Of a stretch of DNA of 64,000 bases, positions 19,781 to 27,999 are shown piece by piece. The stretch lies in NCBI RefSeq assembly GCF_010093345.1, contig NZ_PDWT01000005.1:62001-126000 (forward strand), in the 5' to 3' direction. How positions within the stretch are numbered: the first letter of the stretch is position 1; each line of letters begins with the position of its first letter. This stretch comes from Pseudoxanthomonas yeongjuensis. Lineage in GTDB: Bacteria; Pseudomonadota; Gammaproteobacteria; Xanthomonadales; Xanthomonadaceae. The translations under genes were made by a program, and so were the position numbers. Below the pieces are notes generated by a model that did no database searches, was not told the DNA's origin, and was given only the letters and a program-made list of their open reading frames with translations.

Positions 19781-20682
19781 AACGGCAAACAACCTGGCTT
19801 GCCGTGGCTGGTCGGGGCCAGCGCGCGATAGATGTCGAGCTTGCCCGCCTTCGGCGATGGCGCCGAGCCGGTGACCAGCAGTTCATTCGGCCGGGAAACA
19901 TCCTGCACCGGGCCCAGCGTGGAACCGTCGGCGGTGTTGAACGACAACGTCCATGGCGCAATATCGGTATAGGCCCTGCCGTCGCAATGCGCGACCTGCA
20001 GCTGGATCGGCTTGCTTTCCACATCGCCGGAACGCGCGAACACGATCGCCCTGCCACCGTCGATCCAGGCCGCGTCGAATTCGTCGATCCTGGAGTTCAC
20101 GCCCGGCACCGGTTGCGGATCGACGAAGGCCTTGCCGTTCCAGCGCGCCACGAACAGGTCGTGCCCGCCGACGCTGCCGAATCCATCGCTCGCGAACAGC
20201 AGCTGGCGGCCATCGGCGCTGGGCGTCGGCGCCCATTCGTCGCCAGTACCATTGACGCCTGGGCCGAGGTTCTCCGGCGCGCCGAAACTCCCGTCGGCAA
20301 GAATCGCGGCGCGATAGAGATCGTCGCCGCCCTGCCCGCCCTCGCGGTTGGAAAAGAAGTACAGCCACTCGCCGTCGGCGCTGAGCAGCGGATCGAAATC
20401 GTTGGCCGCCGAATTGATCGGCAACGGTTGCGGGTCGCTCCAGCGCTTGTCCTGCAGGCGCGCCTGCCACAGGTCCCAGCCGCCGGCGCCACCGGTGCGA
20501 TTGGTGCTGCCCCAGACGATGCGCTGGCCATCGGCGCTGACGCTGGCGCGGACTTCGGTGTCGCGCGTGGACACCACGCCCATGCCCTCGATGCCGAATT
20601 CGGCCAGCTGCGCCACGGCGGCGGCCGAGAGTAGACTGCAAGCCAGGGCGGCAATCGCGAACCTGCGTTTCATGGTTTTCAT
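19777..20682 (-). CDS. Exported PD40/TolB-like beta-propeller protein
   Basis: A 301-residue protein with a signal peptide ([25 protein letters not shown]). At least four WD40-like PD40 repeats follow, shown by the repeated pattern of SADG, WYFxSNRxGGxGxxDLY and [19 protein letters not shown]. Such periplasmic propellers usually act as binding platforms; the partner here is unknown. Two ATGs (20682 and 20673) could serve as start. The stop codon and last residues lie at the edge of a palindromic repeat. It is divergent from aroE with only 42 bp between the starts. Confidence 0.82.
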   Translation of the reverse strand: MKTMKRRFAIAALACSLLSAAAVAQLAEFGIEGMGVVSTRDTEVRASVSADGQRIVWGSTNRTGGAGGWDLWQARLQDKRWSDPQPLPINSAANDFDPLLSADGEWLYFFSNREGGQGGDDLYRAAILADGSFGAPENLGPGVNGTGDEWAPTPSADGRQLLFASDGFGSVGGHDLFVARWNGKAFVDPQPVPGVNSRIDEFDAAWIDGGRAIVFARSGDVESKPIQLQVAHCDGRAYTDIAPWTLSFNTADGSTLGPVQDVSRPNELLVTGSAPSPKAGKLDIYRALAPTSHGKPGCLPL

Positions 20683-20724
20683 TCCCGCCTACGCATCCCT
20701 TCCCGACTGCCTTTATACCAAGCC

Positions 20725-21573
20725 ATGACAAACCATCACTACGCTGTGTTCGGCCATCCGGTTTCGCACTCGCTGTCGCCGCGTATCCACGCCGCGTTCG
20801 GCCGCCAGACCGGGATAGGACTGGAGTACACCGCCATCGATGCCGCGCCGGAAGCGTTCGCGCCGGCGCTGGAGTCGTTCGCGGCCGGTGGCGGCAAGGG
20901 CGCCAACGTCACCCTGCCGCTGAAGGAAGCCGCTTTCGCCTTGTGCGCCACCACCAGCGAACGCGCGCGACGCGCCGGTTCGGTGAATACGCTGATCCGC
21001 AACGACGGCCAATGGCAGGGCGACAACACCGACGGCATCGGCCTGGTCCGCGACCTGACCGAACGCCTCGGCCTGGACCTGCGCGGACGCCGCGCCCTGC
21101 TGCTCGGCGCCGGCGGTTCGGCGCGCGGGGTGGCGCCGGCGTTGCTGGATGCGGGCGTTTCCGAATTGATGATCGCCAACCGCACTTCCGAACGCGCCGA
21201 TGCGCTGGCTGATGCGCTGGGCGAACCGGCACGCGCGCATTCGCGTTACTGGGATGACCTGGTCAACGAGGGCGACTTCGCCCTGGTCGTCAACGCCACT
21301 TCGCTGGGGCGTGACGGCGGCAGCGAATTCCGCCTGCCCTTCCAGTTGTCCACGCCGCGCACGCTGGCGGTGGACCTCAACTACGGCGAAGCGGCGATCC
21401 CGTTCCTGGCCTGGGCGCGCACCGCCGGCTGCCGCGACGTGGTCGATGGCCTGGGCATGCTGGTGGAACAGGCCGCCGCGAGCTTCGAGTTGTGGCACGG
21501 CGTGCGCCCGGAGACGGCGCCGGTGTATGCGGCGTTGCGCGGCAAGGATGCGTCGCTGGTCACGGCCGACTGA
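20725..21573 (+). CDS. aroE: Shikimate dehydrogenase
   Basis: Reduces 3-dehydroshikimate to shikimate with NADPH in aromatic amino-acid synthesis. The 282-residue protein has the substrate site ([30 protein letters not shown] with the catalytic lysine, [11 protein letters not shown]) and the nucleotide-binding loop [14 protein letters not shown] with [18 protein letters not shown] box 6 nt before the ATG could again be a leaderless -10 box, but it is a weaker match. The next gene begins 10 nt downstream. Confidence 0.96.
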   Translation: MTNHHYAVFGHPVSHSLSPRIHAAFGRQTGIGLEYTAIDAAPEAFAPALESFAAGGGKGANVTLPLKEAAFALCATTSERARRAGSVNTLIRNDGQWQGDNTDGIGLVRDLTERLGLDLRGRRALLLGAGGSARGVAPALLDAGVSELMIANRTSERADALADALGEPARAHSRYWDDLVNEGDFALVVNATSLGRDGGSEFRLPFQLSTPRTLAVDLNYGEAAIPFLAWARTAGCRDVVDGLGMLVEQAAASFELWHGVRPETAPVYAALRGKDASLVTAD

Positions 21574-21583
21574 GGAGCCATCG

Positions 21584-21931
21584 ATGGACTCCTTCCTGAT
21601 TCCTGCGCTGACCACGCTCGGTTATTCGTTCCCGGAACTGCTGGCCTGCGGCATCGCGTTGGCGATGCTGTGGACCGCAGCGCGACCGGGCAAGCCGCGG
21701 CAACTCGGTTTGATCGGCGCAGGGCTGATGCTGGCTTGCGCCGTGTTGCAGTTGGCGCTGGGGCTTTACCAGAGCTGGGTGATCCAGGCCGCGAATGCGG
21801 GTGCAGCGACGGAGATCAGCGTGATCTTCGCCCGACTCGGCATCGTGCGCATGCTGGTCAACTGTGTGTCGCTGACGGGGTTGGTGATGATTGTTTGGGG
21901 GTTGTGCGGGGCTACGCGGTCAGAAAAATAG
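21584..21931 (+). CDS. Three-helix membrane protein of unknown function
   Basis: A 115-residue protein starting MDSFLIPALTTLGYSFPELLACG with a GAGGAGC ribosome binding site that overlaps the aroE stop region. Hydrophobic segments lie near residues 12-32, 42-66 and 84-106. It is probably cotranscribed with aroE. It is the last gene before the low-GC cassette, so read-through of this transcript may also express the cassette genes. Confidence 0.65.
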   Translation: MDSFLIPALTTLGYSFPELLACGIALAMLWTAARPGKPRQLGLIGAGLMLACAVLQLALGLYQSWVIQAANAGAATEISVIFARLGIVRMLVNCVSLTGLVMIVWGLCGATRSEK

Positions 21932-21984
21932 TTCAAGTCCGACTTCTTCTCGGGGTAATGTCTTAGTTTCACGGTCTAAATCTA

Positions 21985-21991
21985 GTTAGGT
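21985..21991 (+). other. Left core recombination site of the gene cassette (GTTAGGT)
   Basis: GTTAGGT fits the integron core consensus GTTRRRY. It starts a 13-base sequence (GTTAGGTGGCCAA, 21985-21997) that is repeated exactly in inverted form at the right end of the island (23508-23520). In a circular cassette this base run and the R'' box of attC are complementary, as expected. Confidence 0.8.
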
Positions 21992-22009
21992 GGCCAAGGG
22001 GAGACCATA

Positions 22010-22582
22010 GTGATTCCAAGCTTCAATCAATCGGGCGTCCTGCCCCCGTTTTTGCCTCAACCGGGACCAACCGTTTCGAGTGCAATGGCGCCTTACCCGA
22101 CAGACCTACTGGAGATCGCACAAACCCTCTGCAACTCGACAGAACGTAGAGACATCTTGCTTGGACTCATTGACTACCGCGACAGCCTACGAGCTGCAGG
22201 GATAACGAACGGGTTCCAATGGATCGCTGGCAGTTTCCTTGAAGACTGTGAGAACCAGCGCCAACGCCCCCCGAAAGATATCGACATTGTGACCTTCGCC
22301 AGACGTCCAGCATCAGCTCAGTCGCAGCAAGACTGGGTAACGTTCTATGGTGCAAACCCCCATCTGTTTGATCAGAACATTACTCAATCTGACCATAAGT
22401 GCGACGCCTACTACGTCGACCTCCATTTACCGCCAGAAGCCATCGTGAGCAGGTCAAGGTTCTGGTTTGGCCTCTTCTCCCATCAACGAGACACGTACAT
22501 CTGGAAGGGCTTGCTAGAATTGTCTCTTGCCTCAAACGACGACTCTGCGAGGCGATTTTTAGGAGGCGCTTATGCTCCGTAG
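22010..22582 (+). CDS. DUF6932-like nucleotidyltransferase-fold protein, first cassette gene
   Basis: A 190-residue protein from a GTG start with an AAGGGGAG ribosome binding site. The N-terminal IPSFNQSGVLPPFL matches the opening of DUF6932-type proteins. The centre shows a nucleotidyltransferase pattern: GS at residues 74-75, then DID (D90, D92) after a 14-residue spacer, and a third acidic residue in YYVDLHL (D137). Several such minimal nucleotidyltransferases are antitoxins or toxins of MNT/HEPN-type pairs, but a role here is inference. The next gene overlaps its last 11 bp. GC content is clearly lower than in the core genes. The 5' region has no visible promoter, which fits a cassette expressed from outside. 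Confidence 0.75.
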   Translation: MIPSFNQSGVLPPFLPQPGPTVSSAMAPYPTDLLEIAQTLCNSTERRDILLGLIDYRDSLRAAGITNGFQWIAGSFLEDCENQRQRPPKDIDIVTFARRPASAQSQQDWVTFYGANPHLFDQNITQSDHKCDAYYVDLHLPPEAIVSRSRFWFGLFSHQRDTYIWKGLLELSLASNDDSARRFLGGAYAP

Positions 22583-23519
22583 ACTTCGCCTAGATGCACT
22601 TAGAGCAGAGCTCGGGAGTGTTCGCGCTCAGGTTGAGATGTCGGACCAGTACGGCGATATTGTGGGTAGTGGTCAATTTCGCCGTCGCCTAGAACAGATT
22701 CAAGAAGAGCTTTCTGTTCTTGAGCTCCAAGACCCCACGAGAGCGTCGGTTGCTCTGTACTTCAGCGGGCGCCCTGTTCTTGGCACTCGCGGAATTGCCG
22801 CGGATTTCGCTGGGCGCTGCCTAGAGAACTACCAAGACCTCGTATCAAAGACATTTGCGCGGCGCGAGCTTGGCGCACTGGGTGAGCGCGGCCCAATTCC
22901 TCTCCGACAAAACACGGAAATGATGGTCACTGGTGTAACCCATGGCTCGTTTGGCTTCATCCTTGACGAGATGTCCGACCAAACATCAATTCTTGACACG
23001 CAACTCAAAGAAGTAGTTAAAGAAGTCTCCCTAACGCTTGAAAAATTCAGCGCTGACAGCGACTCGGAGTTCCTGGAGTTCGCCTCCGAGATTGACCAGA
23101 GGACAGTCATTTCCCTTAGGAATTTCTTCCAAGAAATGGACAACTCTTCGGCTACTGTTCGGATAGTTGAGGACATCCACGAGCTCAATCTGGATGGACC
23201 TGCCGTTCTAAGAGCGAGGCAGCGAGCTGAATCCTCAACCATCGAGGATGAGGCCACTGACATACAAGGCACGTCGATTCATGTGCTTCCTGAACACCGG
23301 ACGTTTGAGTTCAGGACGCTCACCGGGGATGTGCTATTCGGCAAGGCTCATGCTGACGCAGTAGAGTCCTATCTCAGCGCGATCGCAATGCAAGTAAATG
23401 TTGCCAACTCGCGCATGACGGCGCACATGCAAGTACGTACAGTTCACGCGCTTAACCGCGAACCAAGAAGTACTTATCGGCTGCGCAATTTGTCAATTGA
23501 GGGCGGTTTGGCCACCTAA
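22572..23519 (+). CDS. Uncharacterised 315-residue partner protein, second cassette gene
   Basis: I do not recognise a named family. The ATG is preceded by a perfect AGGAGG with a 5-nt spacer inside the end of the first gene, so the two are translationally coupled. Residues 1-55 are a charged helical region with coiled-coil character (RRRLEQIQEELSVLELQD). Residues 58-95 carry ALYFSGRPVLGTRGIAADFAG, and residues 118-131 carry VTGVTHGSFGFILDE, a glycine-rich strand-turn motif. A helical middle part follows, and a C-terminal beta-rich part (EFRTLTGDVLFGKAHADAV, MQVRTVHAL). No catalytic motif or membrane segment is evident. The TAA stop is contained in the attC R'' box. Confidence 0.75.
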   Translation: MLRRLRLDALRAELGSVRAQVEMSDQYGDIVGSGQFRRRLEQIQEELSVLELQDPTRASVALYFSGRPVLGTRGIAADFAGRCLENYQDLVSKTFARRELGALGERGPIPLRQNTEMMVTGVTHGSFGFILDEMSDQTSILDTQLKEVVKEVSLTLEKFSADSDSEFLEFASEIDQRTVISLRNFFQEMDNSSATVRIVEDIHELNLDGPAVLRARQRAESSTIEDEATDIQGTSIHVLPEHRTFEFRTLTGDVLFGKAHADAVESYLSAIAMQVNVANSRMTAHMQVRTVHALNREPRSTYRLRNLSIEGGLAT

Positions 23520-23611
23520 CAATTCGTTTTAGCCGAGACCGCTTCGCGGCCTCGGCAACGGCATCAATGATTGCATCATTGCCGCGGTCCGGCTTAACTC
23601 AAGCGTTAGCC
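23514..23611 (+). other. attC recombination site (59-base-element type)
   Basis: R'' is ACCTAAC (23514-23520), which fits RYYYAAC, and R' is GTTAGCC (23605-23611). Between them the L'' and L' arms AGCCG/CGGCT (23531-23535 and 23590-23594) and GACCGC/GCGGTC (23537-23542 and 23584-23589) pair with a single bulged A at 23536. This is the extrahelical-base feature of attC. The text CTAACAATTCGTTTTAGCCG and CGGCTTAACTCAAGCGTTAG closely resembles sites of aadA-type cassettes. An inner hairpin (CAATGA/TCATTG) forms the variable end structure. The left core GTTAGGT is the exact complement of this R''. Confidence 0.88.
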
Positions 23612-23693
23612 CGCGTAGGGCGGAACCGCCAAAGGCGATTCCGCCGCATGTATCGCGGCGTATTCGGCGGAAACGGCTACGCGGGTTCCGCCC
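23612..23693. repeat. CCGCGTAGGGCGGAA inverted repeat next to attC
   Basis: CCGCGTAGGGCGGAACCGCC and GGCTACGCGGGTTCCGCCC form an inverted pair with two further inner repeats (GGCGATTCCGCC). The element begins one base after the attC R' box, so it probably was part of the original insertion site rather than of the cassette. Confidence 0.7.
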
Positions 23694-23754
23694 AACGAGC
23701 TCTACCCAAGTTAAGTGACTTGATTCAACATCAGGCACCAGGAGATTTCTTGCG

Positions 23755-24243
23755 ATGGACCACAAACCACCCTTCCTGCTTGCTGCCTTGGCAATCCTTA
23801 TACTTTCGCCCTGTGTAGCTGCAGCTGCGGAAAACCCTGTAGAGCTTCAGGGACATTACCGCGTCAGAGGGGAGTGTGCCGAGCAACTTGAGGACGGAAG
23901 CTACAGAGATTGTGTTTCCTGGAACACGCTGACGCTTGTGCACCGTCCTGATGGCCGTTTCGACTACTCCCTCGACACGTCCACATTCGCCACTACCCAA
24001 GGCGGCTGCAGTTCGTCTGGAATTCTCTCCTTGGGCAGGAGTGGTCGGGATGAAATCCTCCACGGGACCGACGCACAAGATGCAATGTGTCGGATATCAC
24101 TCAGGATTGCACCGAAGCGCATTGAGTTGATTGAGCCATCGCAAGATGAGCTGGGGTGCAAGTCAATCTGCGCCTACAATTCGTCGCTCTATACAGACCC
24201 ATTCCTGCGCAGCAGCAAGCGCATAGCCCCGCACGATCCCTGA
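23755..24243 (+). CDS. Cys-rich exported protein of unknown function
   Basis: A 162-residue protein with a signal peptide (about residues 1-25, ending AAAA) and six cysteines in the mature part (in RGEC, YRDC, GGCSS, AMCR, LGC and KSIC). This is enough for three disulfides. No family is recognised. GGAG lies 12-15 nt before the ATG. GC content is intermediate, and the gene sits just downstream of the integron cassette, but it has no attC of its own (no R''/R' pair was found between its stop and 24.4 kb). It may be part of the same accessory region or a resident gene. Confidence 0.7.
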   Translation: MDHKPPFLLAALAILILSPCVAAAAENPVELQGHYRVRGECAEQLEDGSYRDCVSWNTLTLVHRPDGRFDYSLDTSTFATTQGGCSSSGILSLGRSGRDEILHGTDAQDAMCRISLRIAPKRIELIEPSQDELGCKSICAYNSSLYTDPFLRSSKRIAPHDP

Positions 24244-24249
24244 GAACAC

Positions 24250-24413
24250 GTAGGGTGGGCCTTGGCCCACCATCGCCAAGTCTCAACCTGCGATGGCTGT
24301 CGAACGAAGTCGTGTTTCCAGATGCAATGACGCCATGACGAAAAGCGATGGGCTTAAGCCCACCCTACAAAAATTGTAGAGCGAAGAGCTCGCGGCTGGA
24401 AGCCGCTCCTACA
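24250..24413. repeat. GTAGGGTGGGCC palindrome and an adjacent GTAGGAGCGGC half-element
   Basis: GTAGGGTGGGCCTTGGCCCA at 24250 is mirrored by GGGCTTAAGCCCACCCTAC near 24367. A right half-element (GAGCTCGCGGCTGGAAGCCG, then CTCCTACAA) follows at 24387-24413 and supplies the TAG stop (24411-24409) of the DUF58 gene. Confidence 0.8.
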
Positions 24414-25707
24414 ACAACCCATCCCGTTTGACCGCCAGGTAACGCTCCACCAACGCCGCAGGCAATTCCTCGCTGGCGACATCCAGAACCATGACCCGGT
24501 GGCTGCGCAAGGCTTCGTGCGCAGCGGTGCGCTGTTCCAGGTAGCGCGCGACCGCGGCGGCGCGGATCGCGCCGGGCAGGTCGTGGACTTCCTCGTTGAT
24601 CGCCTCGTCCAGCGCGCGCTCGCGCAGGCTGGCGACGCAGACCAGGTGCCGCTTCTGCAGCAGGCGCACCGCGGCCAGCAGATCCTCGATGTCCTCGTCG
24701 CGCACGTTGGTCACCAGCATCACCAGCGAACGCTTGCGCTGGCGCAGCGACAACTCCGTGGCCGCGGCCAGGTAGTCGGTCGCCACCGCCTGCGGCTGCA
24801 GGTCGTAGCTGGCGCGCAGCAGCGTGTCGATCGCGGCCATGCCGCGCTTGGGCGCGACCCAGCGCGACTCGCCGCCGCTGGCGAACAGGCCCACCGCATC
24901 GCCCTGGCGCAAGGCGAGGTAGGAAACGACCAGCGTCGCGTTCAACACATGGTCGAAATGGGCGATCTCGCCTTCCTGCGCCATCATCCGCCGGCCGGTA
25001 TCGACCATCATCACCAGCTGCTGGTTCTTCTCGTCCTGGTACTCGCGCGAAATGAGTTTCCGCGAACGCGAGGTCGCCTTCCAGTCGATCTGACGCAGGC
25101 TGTCGCCGACGCGGTATTCGCGCATCTGGTTGAAATCGGTGCCCTCGCCGCGACGGCGCTTGAGGTGCGCGCCTACCAGGCGCGAGGCCTGTTCCGCGCT
25201 GAACAAGGCGAACTTGGTCAGCGGCGCGAAATTGGGATACACCCGCACCTGCTGCGGCGCGCCGGCGATGCGCGACTGGCGCCACAGGCGCAACGGCGAA
25301 GCCAGGCGCAACTGCACGCCTTCGAAGATCGCGTCGCCGCGCGCGACCGGGCGCAGGCGGTAGCTGAAGGTGGACGCGGTGGCCGGCGCCAGCTTCAGTC
25401 GCTGCGGCAAACCTTGCGCCGGCCATGCGCCTGGATGCAGGTCGAACACGTCGATGCGCTGGCGGGTCATCGATTCCACGCGCAGGGTGACGTCGCGTTC
25501 GATGCCCAGCGGCAGCGCTTCGGGGATTTCGCGGGTGACCTGCGGGGTTTCGCGGCGGCGCAGGAACAGAGCATCCAGTGTCGCAAGCAAGACAAGGCCG
25601 ATGCCGGTCGATTGCCACGCAAGCATCGGCACATCTGCGAACAGCACCGCCAGGCCGGACAGGCCGAACAACACCAGCAATGCGATCAGTAGCGGTGCGG
25701 GTCTCAC
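24409..25707 (-). CDS. DUF58 domain protein, last gene of the MoxR cluster
   Basis: A 432-residue protein from a GTG start. Two transmembrane helices lie at residues 5-25 and 30-48. A beta-rich region follows, then the DUF58 core GTDFNQMREYRVGDSLRQIDWKATSR (RxYxxGDxxRxIDWxAxAR type) and a von Willebrand-like part with VMMVDTGRRM as its MIDAS-like strand. DUF58 proteins accompany MoxR ATPases, probably as their membrane-bound clients or adaptors. Its stop codon lies in a repeat edge, so its C-terminal residues (RDGLL) may have been altered by the repeat. Confidence 0.88.
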   Translation of the reverse strand: MRPAPLLIALLVLFGLSGLAVLFADVPMLAWQSTGIGLVLLATLDALFLRRRETPQVTREIPEALPLGIERDVTLRVESMTRQRIDVFDLHPGAWPAQGLPQRLKLAPATASTFSYRLRPVARGDAIFEGVQLRLASPLRLWRQSRIAGAPQQVRVYPNFAPLTKFALFSAEQASRLVGAHLKRRRGEGTDFNQMREYRVGDSLRQIDWKATSRSRKLISREYQDEKNQQLVMMVDTGRRMMAQEGEIAHFDHVLNATLVVSYLALRQGDAVGLFASGGESRWVAPKRGMAAIDTLLRASYDLQPQAVATDYLAAATELSLRQRKRSLVMLVTNVRDEDIEDLLAAVRLLQKRHLVCVASLRERALDEAINEEVHDLPGAIRAAAVARYLEQRTAAHEALRSHRVMVLDVASEELPAALVERYLAVKRDGLL

Positions 25708-25719
25708 ACAAGGACCGGC

Positions 25720-25805
25720 GTAGGAGCGACGTAAGTCGCGACTGAAAAGCCGGAAACTTCCCGACAGCGAGGCAAATCACAGTCGCGACTCACGTCGCTC
25801 CTACG
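25720..25805. repeat. GTAGGAGCGACG palindrome between MoxR and DUF58 genes
   Basis: Arms GTAGGAGCGACGTAAGTCGC and CGCGACTCACGTCGCTCCTAC enclose about 40 bp. It lies within the cluster, where it could form a strong hairpin in the mRNA and separate expression of the last gene. Confidence 0.85.
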
Positions 25806-25822
25806 TTGGATATTGCTCTGCT

Positions 25823-26818
25823 TCATTTCCGCGGCGCTTCCACCTTGGCCAGCAGCGCGTGCAGGGCATCGTCCGGCGACTGGCCCTCGATCTGCAATTC
25901 CGGGGACAGGGTGATGCGATGGCGCAGCGCCGGCTTGGCGATGTCGCGCACGTCGTCGGGGGTGACGAAGTCGCGGCCCTGCAGCACCGCCTGGGCACGG
26001 GCGGCGCGGACCAGGGCGATGCTGCCGCGCGGACCGGCGCCGAGCGAGATGCCCGGCCACTTGCGCGTGGCCGCCACTATCCGCACCGCGTAGTCGACCA
26101 CCTGTTCGTCCACCGTCACCGCGGCGGTGCCTTGCTGCATGGCGACGATGTCGGCGGCGCCGAGCACGCGCCGCACCTGCGACAGGTCGAAGTCGCCGGC
26201 GCTGCGGCCGGTGGTGATCGCATCGACCATGCGCTTCTCGTCGGCCAGCGCCGGATAGTCGATGAGGATCTTCAGCAGGAAACGATCCAGCTGCGCCTCC
26301 GGCAGCGGATAGGTGCCTTCCTGGTCCACCGGGTTCTGCGTGGCCAGGGTCAGGAACGGCGGCGACAGCTCGAACGGCTTGCCCTCGATGGTGACCTGGC
26401 CTTCCTGCATCACTTCCAGCAGCGCCGACTGGGTCTTCGCCGGCGCGCGGTTGATTTCGTCGGCCAGCAACAGGTTGGTGAACACCGGGCCGCGGCGGAT
26501 CTTGAAGCTCTCGGTCTTCGGGTCGTAGACCGCATGGCCGCTGACGTCGCTGGGCATCAGGTCGGAAGTGAACTGCACGCGCGCGTAGTTCAGTTCCAGT
26601 GCCTGCGCCAATGCACGCACCAGCAGGGTCTTGCCGAGCCCGGGCACGCCTTCGATCAGCACGTGGCCGCCGGCCAGCAGCGCGATCAGGATCTGGTCCA
26701 GTACCTCCGGCTGGCCGATGAAGGCCTTGGAAACTTCCTCGCGCACGGCAGCGGCGCGTTCGGCCAGCGCTTCGCCGGTGATGGGGGCGATCGAAACGGT
26801 TGCGGTTGCATCGTTCAT
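25823..26818 (-). CDS. MoxR-family AAA+ ATPase
   Basis: A 331-residue AAA+ ATPase. Walker A is GVPGLGKT (residues 57-64), Walker B is LLLADEINRAPAKTQ and the sensor 1 region is FLTLATQNPVDQEGTYPLPEAQLDRF, the most recognisable MoxR block. Such ATPases work as chaperones that insert cofactors or mature partner proteins together with vWA or DUF58 proteins. The start overlaps the previous stop (ATGA), so translation is coupled to the DUF4350 gene. Confidence 0.93.
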   Translation of the reverse strand: MNDATATVSIAPITGEALAERAAAVREEVSKAFIGQPEVLDQILIALLAGGHVLIEGVPGLGKTLLVRALAQALELNYARVQFTSDLMPSDVSGHAVYDPKTESFKIRRGPVFTNLLLADEINRAPAKTQSALLEVMQEGQVTIEGKPFELSPPFLTLATQNPVDQEGTYPLPEAQLDRFLLKILIDYPALADEKRMVDAITTGRSAGDFDLSQVRRVLGAADIVAMQQGTAAVTVDEQVVDYAVRIVAATRKWPGISLGAGPRGSIALVRAARAQAVLQGRDFVTPDDVRDIAKPALRHRITLSPELQIEGQSPDDALHALLAKVEAPRK

Positions 26819-27999
26819 AGACGGTTTCTCAGCTGGATCAAAGTGGAAATGCGGTGGCGGAACGCGGACTTGTCGTGCGAAGGCGGCGCCTGCAGGGCGA
26901 TGCGCACCGCTTCGGCGGGAATGCCGAGGCGCTCGGCGATGGCGCCGACCTGCGGTTCGCCGCTCAAGGCAGCGGCAACCGGATCGCGACGGCGCAGGCG
27001 AGCCAGGAAGGAATTGCGTACCGACGCATACAGCAACGCGCGCCTGTTGTAACGGAACAGGTGTTCGCCGCTGGCGCGCACGTGTTCCAGCAACGAACGG
27101 CGCTCGCCCGCCGGCGCGGGCCGCAGCGGGCCGAAGCGTTGCATGCGCAGCCACAGCCAGGCCAGCAGGGCCAGCAGCAACGGCGCCCACACCGGCCAGC
27201 CACGCTGCAGGACCATGCGCCACAACGACGGCATCTGCGCGGCGTAGACCAGGTGCATGGTGCCGTGGCCGTAGTTGGGCGCCAGCAACTGCCGCGCCAG
27301 GGCGCGATGCGGGCCGTCGCGCAGGCCACCGGACCGCGGATCCTCGTCGGGAGCGAAAAGATCGCTTCGCCGGTTGCCGTTGTTGGTCAGGAAATCGAAA
27401 TCCGCCAGCACGTCGACATGGCCTTCGCCATGGGCCAGGCGCGCGTACACGTAGGCTGCCTGCAGGTCGCCCCAGGCCAGTTCCGGTTCGACCTGGTCGA
27501 AGAAGAAGCGACGCCCTCGGCAGAATTCGATGTGTTGTTCTTCGTTCGGCACCTGCAGCGGCGCGCACTCCGGTGCATCGTCGGTCAGCAGTATGTGCAG
27601 CGCTTCCAGCAGCGGCACGCCGGTTTCCTGGTTGCGGCTGCCGGCCGGCGGCGTACGCAACAGCAAGTGGCCGCCGCCGGCCACCCATTCCAGCAATCGG
27701 CGCGAATCGACCGGGGTCATCGCCCGCGGGTCGTTGAGGATCAGCAGGGTGTCGCGTTTGCCCAACTGCGCCGTGGACAGGTTCAGGCGCTGGCGTGAGT
27801 CGACCTTGAGGCGATCGGCCTGCAAGGTCTTCTTCAGCGCGTAAAGGGGGTTGTGGCTGGCTTCGCCGCGCGGCGGCAGGGCGATTTCCTTTTCCACTTT
27901 CTCGTAGGCGTGCAGGAACCAGGCGACCCCTGCCGCGACCAGGCCCGCGCCCAGCAATACGATCAGGGCGATGCGCACGCTGCTGCCGAGGCGGCTCAT
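26815..27999 (-). CDS. DUF4350 domain membrane protein
   Basis: A 394-residue protein with an N-terminal transmembrane helix (about residues 9-30), a periplasmic Rossmann-like DUF4350 domain (NPLYALKKTLQADRL, TLLILNDPRAMTP, LLEWVAGGGHLLLRTP) and a second transmembrane helix near residues 270-287. A basic cytosolic tail follows (HVRASGEHLFRYNRRALLYASVRNSFLARL). It is conserved as part of MoxR clusters and its role is unknown. Its start overlaps the stop of the DUF4129 gene (ATGA). Confidence 0.88.
   Translation of the reverse strand: MSRLGSSVRIALIVLLGAGLVAAGVAWFLHAYEKVEKEIALPPRGEASHNPLYALKKTLQADRLKVDSRQRLNLSTAQLGKRDTLLILNDPRAMTPVDSRRLLEWVAGGGHLLLRTPPAGSRNQETGVPLLEALHILLTDDAPECAPLQVPNEEQHIEFCRGRRFFFDQVEPELAWGDLQAAYVYARLAHGEGHVDVLADFDFLTNNGNRRSDLFAPDEDPRSGGLRDGPHRALARQLLAPNYGHGTMHLVYAAQMPSLWRMVLQRGWPVWAPLLLALLAWLWLRMQRFGPLRPAPAGERRSLLEHVRASGEHLFRYNRRALLYASVRNSFLARLRRRDPVAAALSGEPQVGAIAERLGIPAEAVRIALQAPPSHDKSAFRHRISTLIQLRNRL

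Larger units (their letters stand above)
21986..23605 (+). mobile_element. Single integron gene cassette (two ORFs plus attC)
   Basis: A 1,620-bp unit running from the core site at 21985 to the cleavage point in the R' box at 23605. It has a visibly lower GC content than its neighbours, two overlapping ORFs in one direction, the first start only 24 bp inside the left edge, and the last stop codon inside the attC site. All of these are typical of integron cassettes. There is no intI gene and no attI in the window, and the sequence left of the core site is not an attC, so the cassette appears inserted at a secondary chromosomal site. Excision would leave AATCTAG joined to TTAGCCCGCG. Confidence 0.82.

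Noticed and set aside
23605-23716. A second, gene-less cassette between GTTAGCC (23605) and GTTAAGT (23710)
   Set aside because: Both fit or nearly fit a core site, but there is no matching R''-L''-L' structure before 23710 and the stretch is an inverted repeat of a common intergenic type.
23755-24408. The Cys-rich protein gene as another integron cassette
   Set aside because: No attC-like structure was found after its stop; only palindromic repeats occur there.
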